DNA from: Mesorhizobium_B sp964242945
GTDB taxonomy: Bacteria > Pseudomonadota > Alphaproteobacteria > Rhizobiales > Rhizobiaceae
Assembly: GCA_964242945.1 (NCBI GenBank)
Contig: CAXTCF010000074.1
Coordinates: 1-19,615 of the forward strand
DNA: 19,615 nucleotides
Reading direction: 5' to 3'
The notes under the pieces are model-generated. The model ran no database searches, was not told where the DNA came from, and saw nothing but the letters and a program-made list of their open reading frames with translations. Position numbers and translations under genes: made by a program. The first letter of the stretch is position 1. Every line of letters starts with the position of its first letter. Positions 1-6,399 of this stretch are shown piece by piece.

Positions 1-159
1 CTGCACCCGCCCCCGGCCGGCAGACTGCGTGCGATTAACCGTCCGATGCTCTAGCGCTGTGACAAGCCTCAACGCGGTGGTGGACTATTCCTGCCCGTTG
101 CAGCGCGATATCCTGCGATCTTCCCACGCATGGGCGCGAGCCCGCCGCCGGAGCAAGCC

Positions 160-1770
160 ATGTCCCGCTTTTCCCCTTCCCGACGCACGGTTCTCGTTGG
201 AACGGCGGGGCTGCTCGCCTCGACCGCATTGCCGCGTTTCGCCTTTGCGCAGGAGCCGGTGAAGGGAGGCAGGCTTGTCGTCGCGGCCGACTCCGAGCCG
301 CGCAACCTCAACCCGGCGATCGTCGCCTCCAACGGCGTTTTCTTTGTCGCGAGCAAGGTGGTCGAGCCGCTCGCCGAGGCTTCGTTCACAGGCAAGGACG
401 GGTTGGAGCCGCGCCTTGCGATTTCCTGGGAGGGCTCTGCGGACGGCCTGTCCGTGACGTTCAAGCTGCGCGAAGGCGTGACGTGGCACGACGGCAAGCC
501 GTTCACCTCCGCCGATGTCGCCTTCTCCGCGCTTTCGGTATGGAAGCCGCTGCAAAACCTCGGCCGCGTGGTGTTCAAGGATCTGGCTTCCGTCGATACG
601 CCGGACGAGCACACCGCAATCCTGCGCTTCGCGAAGCCGACGCCGTTCCAGTTGATCCGCAATGCCCTGCCCGCGCTCACCAGCGTCGTTCCGAAGCACC
701 TCTTCGACGGCACCGACATCGCCAGCAATCCCGCCAACAACCAGCTTGTCGGCACGGGGCCTTACCGCTTCGCCGAGTACAAGCCCGGCGAATATTATCG
801 GCTGACGCGCAACGCATCGTACTGGGACAAGGACAAACCCTACCTTGACGAAATTGTCTTCCGCGTGCTGCCCGACCGCGCCTCGGCAGCAGCGGCGTTG
901 GAAGCGGAAGAGATCCAGCTTGCCGCCTTTTCCGCCGTGCCGCTGGCCGACCTCGCCCGCATCGACGCGGTGGACGGCATCGACGTGATTTCCAAGGGCT
1001 ACGAAGCGCTGACCTACCAGCTGGTCGTGGAGATCAACCATCGCCGCAAGGAGTTGGCCGACCTGAAAGTGCGCCAGGCGATCGCGCACGCCATCGACAA
1101 GGATTTTGTCGTCAAGACGATCTTCCTCGGCTACGCCAAGCCCTCGACCGGCCCCGTGCCCGAGAGCGATCCGCAGTTCTACACCGCCGACGTGCCGCAA
1201 TACCCGTTCGACGTGGCGAAGGCGAATGCGCTTCTGGACGAGGCCGGCTATGGGCGCGGCGACAACGGCACCCGCTTCTCCCTGAAACTATTGCCCGCGC
1301 CGTACTTCAATGAAACCAAGCAGTTCGGCGACTATCTTCGCCAAGCGCTCGCGGCGGTCGGCATCGACGCTCAGATCGTCAACAACGACGCCGCGGCGCA
1401 TCTGAAGGCCGTCTATACCGACCACGCCTTCGACCTCGCCGTCGGCCCGCCGGTGTTCCGCGGCGACCCCGCCATCTCGACGACGATCCTCGTGCAGTCA
1501 GGCATTCCGGACGGCGTGCCCTTCTCCAACCAGGGCGGCTACAAGAACGCCGAATTGGACGCTGTTATCGCCAAAGCCGCCGAGACGCTGGACGAAAAGG
1601 CGCGCATTGCGCTCTACGGCGAGTTCCAGAAAATCGTGGCAGCCGACCTGCCCTTGATCAACGTCGCGGAATGGGGCTTCATCACGGTGGCGCGCTCTTC
1701 GGTGAAGAACGTCTCGAACAATCCGCGCTGGGCTGTGTCGAATTGGGAGGACGTCTGGGTGGAAGGCTGA
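160..1770 (+). CDS. ABC transporter substrate-binding protein, peptide/nickel class (SBP_bac_5)
   Basis: This is the periplasmic binding component of a Dpp/Nik-type importer. The 536-residue product starts with a Tat-type signal: twin arginines in SRRTVLVG at residues 7-14, a hydrophobic stretch, and a likely cleavage after AFA at residue 30. The mature part has the family hallmark around residues 95-125 (segments such as FKLREGVTWHDGKPFT and SADVAFS), and full length is normal for the family. I chose the ATG at 160 because GGAG lies six bases upstream and it places the twin arginines near the N terminus; an in-frame ATG at 130 has no such support. The cognate permeases and ATPases follow on the same strand, but only after about 700 non-coding bases, so this gene may have its own transcript. 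The ligand cannot be read from the sequence; peptide, opine or chelated metal are all possible. Confidence 0.92.
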   Translation: MSRFSPSRRTVLVGTAGLLASTALPRFAFAQEPVKGGRLVVAADSEPRNLNPAIVASNGVFFVASKVVEPLAEASFTGKDGLEPRLAISWEGSADGLSVTFKLREGVTWHDGKPFTSADVAFSALSVWKPLQNLGRVVFKDLASVDTPDEHTAILRFAKPTPFQLIRNALPALTSVVPKHLFDGTDIASNPANNQLVGTGPYRFAEYKPGEYYRLTRNASYWDKDKPYLDEIVFRVLPDRASAAAALEAEEIQLAAFSAVPLADLARIDAVDGIDVISKGYEALTYQLVVEINHRRKELADLKVRQAIAHAIDKDFVVKTIFLGYAKPSTGPVPESDPQFYTADVPQYPFDVAKANALLDEAGYGRGDNGTRFSLKLLPAPYFNETKQFGDYLRQALAAVGIDAQIVNNDAAAHLKAVYTDHAFDLAVGPPVFRGDPAISTTILVQSGIPDGVPFSNQGGYKNAELDAVIAKAAETLDEKARIALYGEFQKIVAADLPLINVAEWGFITVARSSVKNVSNNPRWAVSNWEDVWVEG

Positions 1771-1963
1771 GAGCCCGTCGCGCAAAAATTGTGGATTGTG
1801 GATAGCCGGCCGTTTCCTGCCAACCCGCGAAGGGCTCGGAGCGCCGGGGGTTCGCACATAGTTGGGATGGATGAAGAGCCGATCATTCCGCCCCGAAGCT
1901 TCACTCAGGCGCTTTCCGAATTGCCGAATCGCTTCACGACCGCCTGCGGTCTCCGAGCGGGCA

Positions 1964-1997
1964 CGTGGATGAACGATTATTTTGATCCACGCCTTTT
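1964..1997 (+). terminator. Possible rho-independent terminator
   Basis: CGTGGAT (1964-1970) and ATCCACG (1985-1991) form a perfect 7-base-pair stem with a 14-base loop. A run of four T follows at 1994-1997 on the plus strand. It lies about 190 bases after the binding-protein stop codon and could end that transcript. The stem is only moderately GC-rich and the T-run is short, so this is a weak call. Confidence 0.35.
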
Positions 1998-2071
1998 CGC
2001 CGCCGCTTACAATTCGCCCCAGCTTCTCGCAAACGGGAACACCAGTCGCGACGGTGATTGCGTGACGGGAA

Positions 2072-2265
2072 GCCGGCGCCTCCGGCAAGGCCGCAAACGT
2101 GGCGGCCCTGCCTGGGGAGCCTGCGCCATCGCCCCGCGGGCACTACGACCCGCGCGGCCCGGAGCCAGTCAACTCCGGAGCCGAGTAGCCCGGCGGAGGA
2201 CACCCCTCTTTCCCGACAACCACGGAAGTGGCGAAGGAAGGGTGCGCCGGGGGCAGAACACGGCG
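2072..2265. ncRNA. Possible structured RNA of unknown family (chain of hairpins)
   Basis: At least seven short inverted repeats follow one another. They are GCCGG/CCGGC (2072-2086), GGCCGC/GCGGCC with a 7-base loop (2089-2107), GGGG/CCCC (2114-2135), GCGGG/CCCGC with an 8-base loop (2136-2153), CCGGAG/CTCCGG with an 8-base loop (2159-2178), CACCC/GGGTG (2201-2244) and CGCCG/CGGCG (2245-2265). The sixth encloses CCAC-GGAA-GTGG, whose GGAA loop is a GNRA tetraloop. In addition CTGCCT (2108-2113) can pair with GGGCAG (2251-2256) as a closing helix that conflicts with, or forms a pseudoknot with, the last hairpin. The strand is undetermined. It does not match the conserved cores I know for RNase P RNA, SRP RNA, tmRNA, or the cobalamin, TPP, FMN or glycine riboswitches. 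GC-rich DNA forms short stems by chance, which limits confidence. Confidence 0.3.
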
Positions 2266-2287
2266 AGGCCTTGGGCTGAAAACGCCG

Positions 2288-2348
2288 GACGGGCGGTCGG
2301 AAGATCGCATTGTTTACTTTATTTCGAGCGATCCTTTGACCGCCCGTC
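2288..2348. repeat. Long inverted repeat with AT-rich centre
   Basis: GACGGGCGGTC (2288-2298) is perfectly repeated in inverse as GACCGCCCGTC (2338-2348). Inside it, GATCGC (2303-2308) pairs with GCGATC (2328-2333), with a symmetrical 4-base internal mismatch zone (2299-2302 against 2334-2337). The centre (2309-2327) is 19 bases, almost all A and T, in a GC-rich genome. As RNA it would be a very stable hairpin; as DNA it could be a two-site operator. The right arm runs into a possible -35 element for the permease operon. Confidence 0.75.
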
Positions 2349-2364
2349 TTCCCTACCTTGTTAC
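2336..2364 (+). promoter_or_regulatory. Possible sigma-70 type promoter for the permease operon
   Basis: TTGACC (2336-2341) matches the -35 consensus at five of six bases. A poor -10 candidate, TGTTAC (2359-2364), follows after 17 bases. Transcription would begin near 2371, about 100 bases before the permease start. The -35 overlaps the right arm of the long inverted repeat, which would let a bound repressor or a cruciform affect initiation. The weak -10 keeps confidence low. Confidence 0.25.
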
Positions 2365-2474
2365 GAAACTCGGCCGATCCGGCGCGGGGGCGCACGGGCG
2401 CGCCCGATTGCTGATGGAAGCTGCCGGATCGTATGCATGCGCGCCCGGCGAGCCGGATGGGGTCGAATGAGTCG

Positions 2475-3461
2475 ATGCGGCGCACACTTCGATTGATCCG
2501 TCGCAGGCTTGTGGCGAGCATCCCCGTGCTGCTGATCGTTGTGGTCGGCACCTTCTTCCTGCTGGAACTGGCGCCAGGCGACGCCGTGGACGCCTATCTC
2601 GTTTCCACCGGCGGCGACAGCGCGCTGGTCGCGCAGCTGCGGCAAAGCTGGAACCTGGACGGCTCGGTGCTGGCGCGGCTCGGCGCCTACCTTCTGGCGC
2701 TTGCCCGTCTCGATCTCGGCTGGTCCGTGGCGTTTTCCCGCCCGGTCCGCGAGGTGGTGCTGGAGCGGCTGCCGAACACGCTGCTGCTGATGGGCAGCGC
2801 CACTGCGCTCTCGTTCTGCCTCGGCTCGGCTCTTGGGGTCGTCGCGGGCGCCAAGCCGGCGAGTTTTCGCGACCGGCTGCTTTCGACCGGCTCGCTGGCG
2901 CTTTACGCCGTGCCCGGCTTCTGGCTTGGGCTGCTTCTGGTCGTGGTGTTTGCCGTGAAGCTGCGATGGCTGCCCTCCTCCGGCATCGAGACGATCGCTT
3001 CGGGCAAGCACGGGCTTGCCCGTGCAGCGGACGTCGCCCGGCACCTGATCCTGCCGGTGGCGGCGCTGGGGATGATCTACCTCGCGCTCTACCTGCGCAT
3101 GATGCGCGCCGGCATGGCGGATGCGTGGCGGCAGGATTTCGTGCTGGCGGCGCAGGCGCGCGGCCTTTCCCGGCAGCGCATCATCTGGCGGCATGTGGCG
3201 CGCAACGCGCTTTCGCCGCTCATCACCCTGCTCGGCCTGCAATCGGCCGCGATGCTGGGCGGCAGCGTCGTCGTGGAGAGCGTCTTCGCGGTTCCGGGCC
3301 TCGGCCGGCTCGCGCAGGAAGCGGTCGCCACGCGCGACACGCCGCTGCTGCTTGGGATCATCCTGACCAGCGCCGTGCTGGTCCTGTTCGTCAACCTTCT
3401 GGTGGATTTGCTCTACGCCGTGTTGGACCCGCGCGTCGGCGCGTCCGAGCCCGGCCGGTGA
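2475..3461 (+). CDS. ABC transporter permease, DppB/NikB type
   Basis: Inner-membrane channel subunit of the importer. The 328-residue product begins with a basic segment (MRRTLRLIRRR) and a first membrane helix, and ends with further helices. The BPD_transp_1 signature is clear: the cytoplasmic EAA loop that contacts the ATPase lies near residues 218-245 (AAQARGLSRQRIIWRHVARN). Length and topology fit NikB/DppB (about 310-340 residues). The start is uncertain. I chose 2475 because homologues begin at this basic segment; in-frame ATGs at 2457 and 2433 are alternatives, and none has a strong ribosome binding site. The stop overlaps the next gene's GTG by four bases (GTGA), so the two are translationally coupled. 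Confidence 0.9.
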   Translation: MRRTLRLIRRRLVASIPVLLIVVVGTFFLLELAPGDAVDAYLVSTGGDSALVAQLRQSWNLDGSVLARLGAYLLALARLDLGWSVAFSRPVREVVLERLPNTLLLMGSATALSFCLGSALGVVAGAKPASFRDRLLSTGSLALYAVPGFWLGLLLVVVFAVKLRWLPSSGIETIASGKHGLARAADVARHLILPVAALGMIYLALYLRMMRAGMADAWRQDFVLAAQARGLSRQRIIWRHVARNALSPLITLLGLQSAAMLGGSVVVESVFAVPGLGRLAQEAVATRDTPLLLGIILTSAVLVLFVNLLVDLLYAVLDPRVGASEPGR

Positions 3462-4288
3462 GCGCAGCCAAGCATTTCCTTCGCTCAACCCCGGCGCTCG
3501 CCGGCGGGGGGCTGCTGCTCATCCTCGCGCTGACCGCCGTTTTTGCTTCCTGGATCTTTCCCGGCGATCCCCTCGCCATCGCCGGTCCGGCGCTCCTGCC
3601 GCCCTTTGCCGATGCGGGCCACATCCTTGGAACCGACCGCCTGGGCCGTGACGTGGCAGCCGAACTCGTGCATGGCGCGCGGACTTCGCTGCTGGTCGGC
3701 TTAGCTGCCGCTCTTGCCTCGATCGGCATCGGCGCGATCGTCGGCACCGTGGCGGGCTTCGCCGGCGGCCTCATCGACGAAGCGCTGATGCGCCTCACCG
3801 ATGCCTTCCAGACCGTGCCGGCGTTCCTTCTCGCCCTGGCGCTTGTATCGGTCCTGGGGCCGCCGCGGTCCGTCGTCGTGCGGGCCTGTGCCGCGAGCGC
3901 CTGGCCGGGGCCGGCGCGCGTGGCTCGCGGCGAGGTTCTCTCGATCCGGGAGCGCGACTGGGTGGCGAGCGCCCGCGTGGTCGGCATGCGGCCCGCAGAG
4001 ATCGCTTTTCGCGAGGTTCTCCCCAACGCCCTGCCCCCGGTGCTGGCGCTGCTTCCCGTCATCGTCGCCGGCGCGATCCTGACCGAGGCCGCGCTCTCGT
4101 TCCTCAACCTCGGCGACCCCAACCGCATCACCTGGGGCGGCATGATTGCGGAAGGGCGCAGCGTTCTGCGCTCCGCACCCTTCCTGTCGATTTTTCCCGG
4201 CTTTGCCCTGATGCTGCTGGTGCTCGGCGTTTACCTCGCGGGAGAAGGCGCCGTGGAGGCGGCGGAAGCGCGCAAGAGCTTCGCGTGA
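3458..4288 (+). CDS. ABC transporter permease, DppC/NikC type
   Basis: Second channel subunit, 276 residues, close to NikC in length. It begins with a GTG inside the stop overlap of the preceding permease, has a short basic N terminus (SAAKHFLRSTPAL) and a first membrane helix near residues 15-35. A periplasmic segment follows with the DppC-typical phrase LGTDRLGRDV near residues 55-64. The EAA loop is near residues 168-194 (ASARVVGMRPAEIAFREVLP), followed by the conserved ALSFLNLG. It ends in another GTGA overlap with the first ATPase gene. The region before the EAA loop (around LGPPRSVVV) looks somewhat divergent from the family but the frame stays open. Confidence 0.9.
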   Translation: MSAAKHFLRSTPALAGGGLLLILALTAVFASWIFPGDPLAIAGPALLPPFADAGHILGTDRLGRDVAAELVHGARTSLLVGLAAALASIGIGAIVGTVAGFAGGLIDEALMRLTDAFQTVPAFLLALALVSVLGPPRSVVVRACAASAWPGPARVARGEVLSIRERDWVASARVVGMRPAEIAFREVLPNALPPVLALLPVIVAGAILTEAALSFLNLGDPNRITWGGMIAEGRSVLRSAPFLSIFPGFALMLLVLGVYLAGEGAVEAAEARKSFA

Positions 4289-5052
4289 CCATCCTCCTGC
4301 GTGCGCAAAATCTTTCCGTGCGCTACCCGCGTGCTGCGCAGCCGGCACTGGCGGATGTCTCGTTGGAGATCAATGCTGGAGAGCGTGTCGCCGTGATCGG
4401 CGAAAGCGGCTCAGGCAAAAGCACCTTTGTGCGCGCGGTCGCCGGCCTGCTGCCGCGGGATGCCGCCGTTTCCGGCTCCGTCGAGTGGCCCAGCCTCGCG
4501 CGATCGGCCCGACGGGGCAGCGATGTCGGGTTTGTTTTCCAGGATGCCGGCGCGAGCCTCGATCCCCTGATGCGCGTCGGCGCTCAGGTCGCGGAGGTGC
4601 TGCACACGCATCGCGGCGTGAACTGGGCGCAAGCGCAGGCGGGTGCCGTCGCGTTGCTGGCGCGCGTCCGCCTGCCCGATCCGCCGCAGACGGCGCGGGC
4701 CTATCCGCACCAGCTTTCGGGCGGGCAGAAGCAGCGCGTGGCCATTGCAGCTGCCATTGCCGGGAATCCGGCTGTGCTGATCGCCGACGAGCCGACAAGC
4801 GCACTGGACACGGTCGTGCGGGATGCAATCGTCAAGTTGCTCCTGCATTTGAGCGCCGAAAGCGGCATGGCGCTTCTGTTCGTCACGCACGATATCGCTT
4901 TGGCTTCGCAGATCGCGGACCGGATCGCGGTGCTGCGCGGCGGGTTGCTGATGGAATGGGGCGCGGCGCGGCAGGTAATCGGCAATCCACAAAACGCCTA
5001 TACGCGCAGCCTGCTCGACGCGCGTCTCGGCCTCGACAAACCATCCCCATGA
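4285..5052 (+). CDS. ABC transporter ATP-binding protein, DppD/NikD type
   Basis: Cytoplasmic ATPase of the importer, 255 residues. Walker A is GESGSGKST (39-47), the Q-loop is in FVFQDAG, the signature is LSGGQ near 144-148, Walker B ends in ADEPTSALD with the catalytic glutamate near 169, and the H-loop is FVTHD. The start is a GTG overlapping the permease stop; no other start fits the spacing. It is about 70 residues shorter than OppD/DppD, which carry a C-terminal extension, and is nearer NikD in size. It overlaps the second ATPase by ATGA. Confidence 0.92.
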   Translation: MTILLRAQNLSVRYPRAAQPALADVSLEINAGERVAVIGESGSGKSTFVRAVAGLLPRDAAVSGSVEWPSLARSARRGSDVGFVFQDAGASLDPLMRVGAQVAEVLHTHRGVNWAQAQAGAVALLARVRLPDPPQTARAYPHQLSGGQKQRVAIAAAIAGNPAVLIADEPTSALDTVVRDAIVKLLLHLSAESGMALLFVTHDIALASQIADRIAVLRGGLLMEWGAARQVIGNPQNAYTRSLLDARLGLDKPSP

Positions 5053-5834
5053 GTGCACCGCTGCTCCAAGTGGAAGGGCTGACGAAGCACTTCCTCCGGA
5101 ATGGAAGGCTGATTGCAGCCGTTGCCGATGTCGGCTTCGGCATCGCAGCGGGCGAGACGTTGGCGCTGGTCGGGCCTTCCGGCAGCGGCAAGTCCACCGT
5201 GGCGCGCTTGGCTCTGCGCCTGATCGAGCCCGATGCCGGGCAGATCCGCTTCCGCGGCGAAGATTGGCTGGCGCTTGGAGGTGAAACCTTGCGCCGAGCG
5301 CGGCAAAGCATGCAGATGGTGTTTCAAGACCCGCTCGCCGCGTTCAACCCGCGCGCGACGGTCGAGCGCGTGCTGGCCGATCCGCTGCGCGTTCACCAGA
5401 TCGGCTTGCGCTCCGGGCGGCGCGAGATGATCGTCGCGCTGCTGCGCCGTGTCGGGCTCGATCCCGCGCTGGCGCCGCGCGCCATCCACGAAATCTCAGG
5501 CGGGCAGCGGCAACGGGTGGCGATCGCGCGGGCGCTGGCGACAAGGCCGGCGCTGATCGTACTGGACGAGGCGCTCTCGGCGCTTGACGTGGCGGTGCGC
5601 GGTGCGATCCTCGATCTGCTGCGCGACGTGCAGAAATCGGATGGCGTGGCTTATCTCTTCATCGGCCACGATCTCGGCGTGGTGAAAGCCTTCGCGCCGC
5701 GCCTTGCCGTCATGGAAGGGGGGCGGATCGTCGAGGCGGGTGTAACACTGGACATCATCGAAAACCCGCGCTCCGCGACGGCGCGCGCGCTCGTGGAGGC
5801 GGCTCCGCGGCTGCGAAAGGATTGGATGGAATGA
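5049..5834 (+). CDS. ABC transporter ATP-binding protein, DppF/NikE type
   Basis: Second ATPase, 261 residues, expected to pair with the preceding one. Walker A is GPSGSGKST (42-50), followed by MVFQDP with the Q-loop glutamine. The signature is ISGGQRQRVAIARAL near 149-163, Walker B is LIVLDEALSALD, and the H-loop reads FIGHDL. All catalytic elements appear intact. The frame is open far upstream, but the ATG at 5049 sits in the ATGA overlap and matches the family N terminus (LLQVEGLTKHF). Like its partner it is short, NikE-like, without the long OppF tail. It ends in an ATGA overlap with the hydrolase-family gene, which ties that gene to the transporter. Confidence 0.92.
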   Translation: MSAPLLQVEGLTKHFLRNGRLIAAVADVGFGIAAGETLALVGPSGSGKSTVARLALRLIEPDAGQIRFRGEDWLALGGETLRRARQSMQMVFQDPLAAFNPRATVERVLADPLRVHQIGLRSGRREMIVALLRRVGLDPALAPRAIHEISGGQRQRVAIARALATRPALIVLDEALSALDVAVRGAILDLLRDVQKSDGVAYLFIGHDLGVVKAFAPRLAVMEGGRIVEAGVTLDIIENPRSATARALVEAAPRLRKDWME

Positions 5835-6340
5835 GCGACACCGACAGAACCGAACGCCTGCACCGCGAACTCGACGCGGCCTTCAGGAACCGCGCCGACC
5901 TCTACCGCCTCTTTCTGGAAGAACTGTCTCAGGAGTTGGGGCAAGAGCGGGCGGAGACGGTGATGGTGCGCGCCATCGAGAAGCGCGGCCGGGAGGTCGG
6001 CAAGGCGGCGTTCGGCCGGTTCGGGCCAGACGACGCAGTGGCGCTGGGCGACGCTTTTCTGGCGGTAAGCCCTGACGGCGGAAGGCTCTATCCCACCGAC
6101 GTGGAGCGTACGGAGGACAGCATCCTGTTCAAGGTCAAGCGCTGCCCGCTCAAGGACGCCTGGCTTGATGCCGGCGTGAGCGACGACGAACTGTCCACGC
6201 TCTGCCGCATCGCCGGCGCTTTCGATCGGGGTCTGTTCGAGTCGGCCGGCGTGCGCTTCGAGAACCACACCTGGACGCCTGGCCATGGCTCCGGCTGCTG
6301 CCATATCCGCCTGACAGACCGCAACGCCGAAGCCGGCTGA
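5831..6340 (+). CDS. L-2-amino-thiazoline-4-carboxylic acid hydrolase family protein
   Basis: The 169-residue soluble protein has no signal peptide or membrane segment. Its C-terminal half shows the pattern I associate with the ATC hydrolase family (PF14196): CPLKDAWLDAGVSDDELSTL, then CRIAGAFDRGLFE, and near the end a Cys-Cys pair in GSGCCHIRL. The founding Pseudomonas enzyme opens the thiazoline ring of L-2-amino-thiazoline-4-carboxylate to S-carbamyl-cysteine, but many family members are untested, so the substrate here is inferred only at family level. It is the last gene of the transporter operon, coupled by ATGA to the ATPase gene. That suggests it acts on the imported compound or a product of it. 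Family assignment is from memory of the motif pattern. Confidence 0.75.
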   Translation: MSDTDRTERLHRELDAAFRNRADLYRLFLEELSQELGQERAETVMVRAIEKRGREVGKAAFGRFGPDDAVALGDAFLAVSPDGGRLYPTDVERTEDSILFKVKRCPLKDAWLDAGVSDDELSTLCRIAGAFDRGLFESAGVRFENHTWTPGHGSGCCHIRLTDRNAEAG

Positions 6341-6399
6341 TCCGGCCTTCCGATGCCGCCGCGCGCAACTATATCGTTTGCGAGAAAACGAGGTTCGCG

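Larger units (their letters stand above)
1771..2474. other. Long non-coding stretch between binding protein and permease genes
   Basis: About 700 bases with no convincing gene on either strand. The open frames here give arginine- and proline-rich translations with no recognisable domain, and none has a good ribosome binding site. The stretch does hold several inverted repeats, listed separately: one with a T-run at 1964-1997, a chain of hairpins at 2072-2265, and a long one at 2288-2348. A possible promoter at 2336-2364 faces the permease gene. I found no repeat pair or transposase remnant that would mark it as a decayed insertion. Confidence 0.7.

Noticed and set aside
85..1200. Long minus-strand open frame of 371 codons opposite the binding-protein gene
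   Set aside because: Its product is a low-complexity, arginine- and histidine-rich shadow typical of GC-rich genes; the plus-strand protein is a clear family member.
1998..2070. Minus-strand resemblance to part of a cobalamin riboswitch (GTAAGCGG at 2003-2010, near CTGGTGTTCCC)
   Set aside because: The other conserved boxes, including the AGCCAGGAGACCTGCC-type box and the GCCACTG box, are absent in the right order and spacing.
2201..2265. Possible tmRNA tag reading frame (GACAACCAC) or SRP-like GGAAG motif in the hairpin region
   Set aside because: No stop-ended alanine-rich tag, no tRNA-like T-loop sequence, and no SRP RNA core are present nearby.
1934..2551. Minus-strand open frame covering the non-coding gap, considered as a possible hidden gene
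   Set aside because: Arg/Ser/Gly-rich translation with no hydrophobic core, no good ribosome binding site, and it runs into the permease gene.
2361..3488. Long minus-strand open frame opposite the first permease
   Set aside because: Highly charged Gln/Arg/His-rich translation without a domain; shadow of the permease gene.
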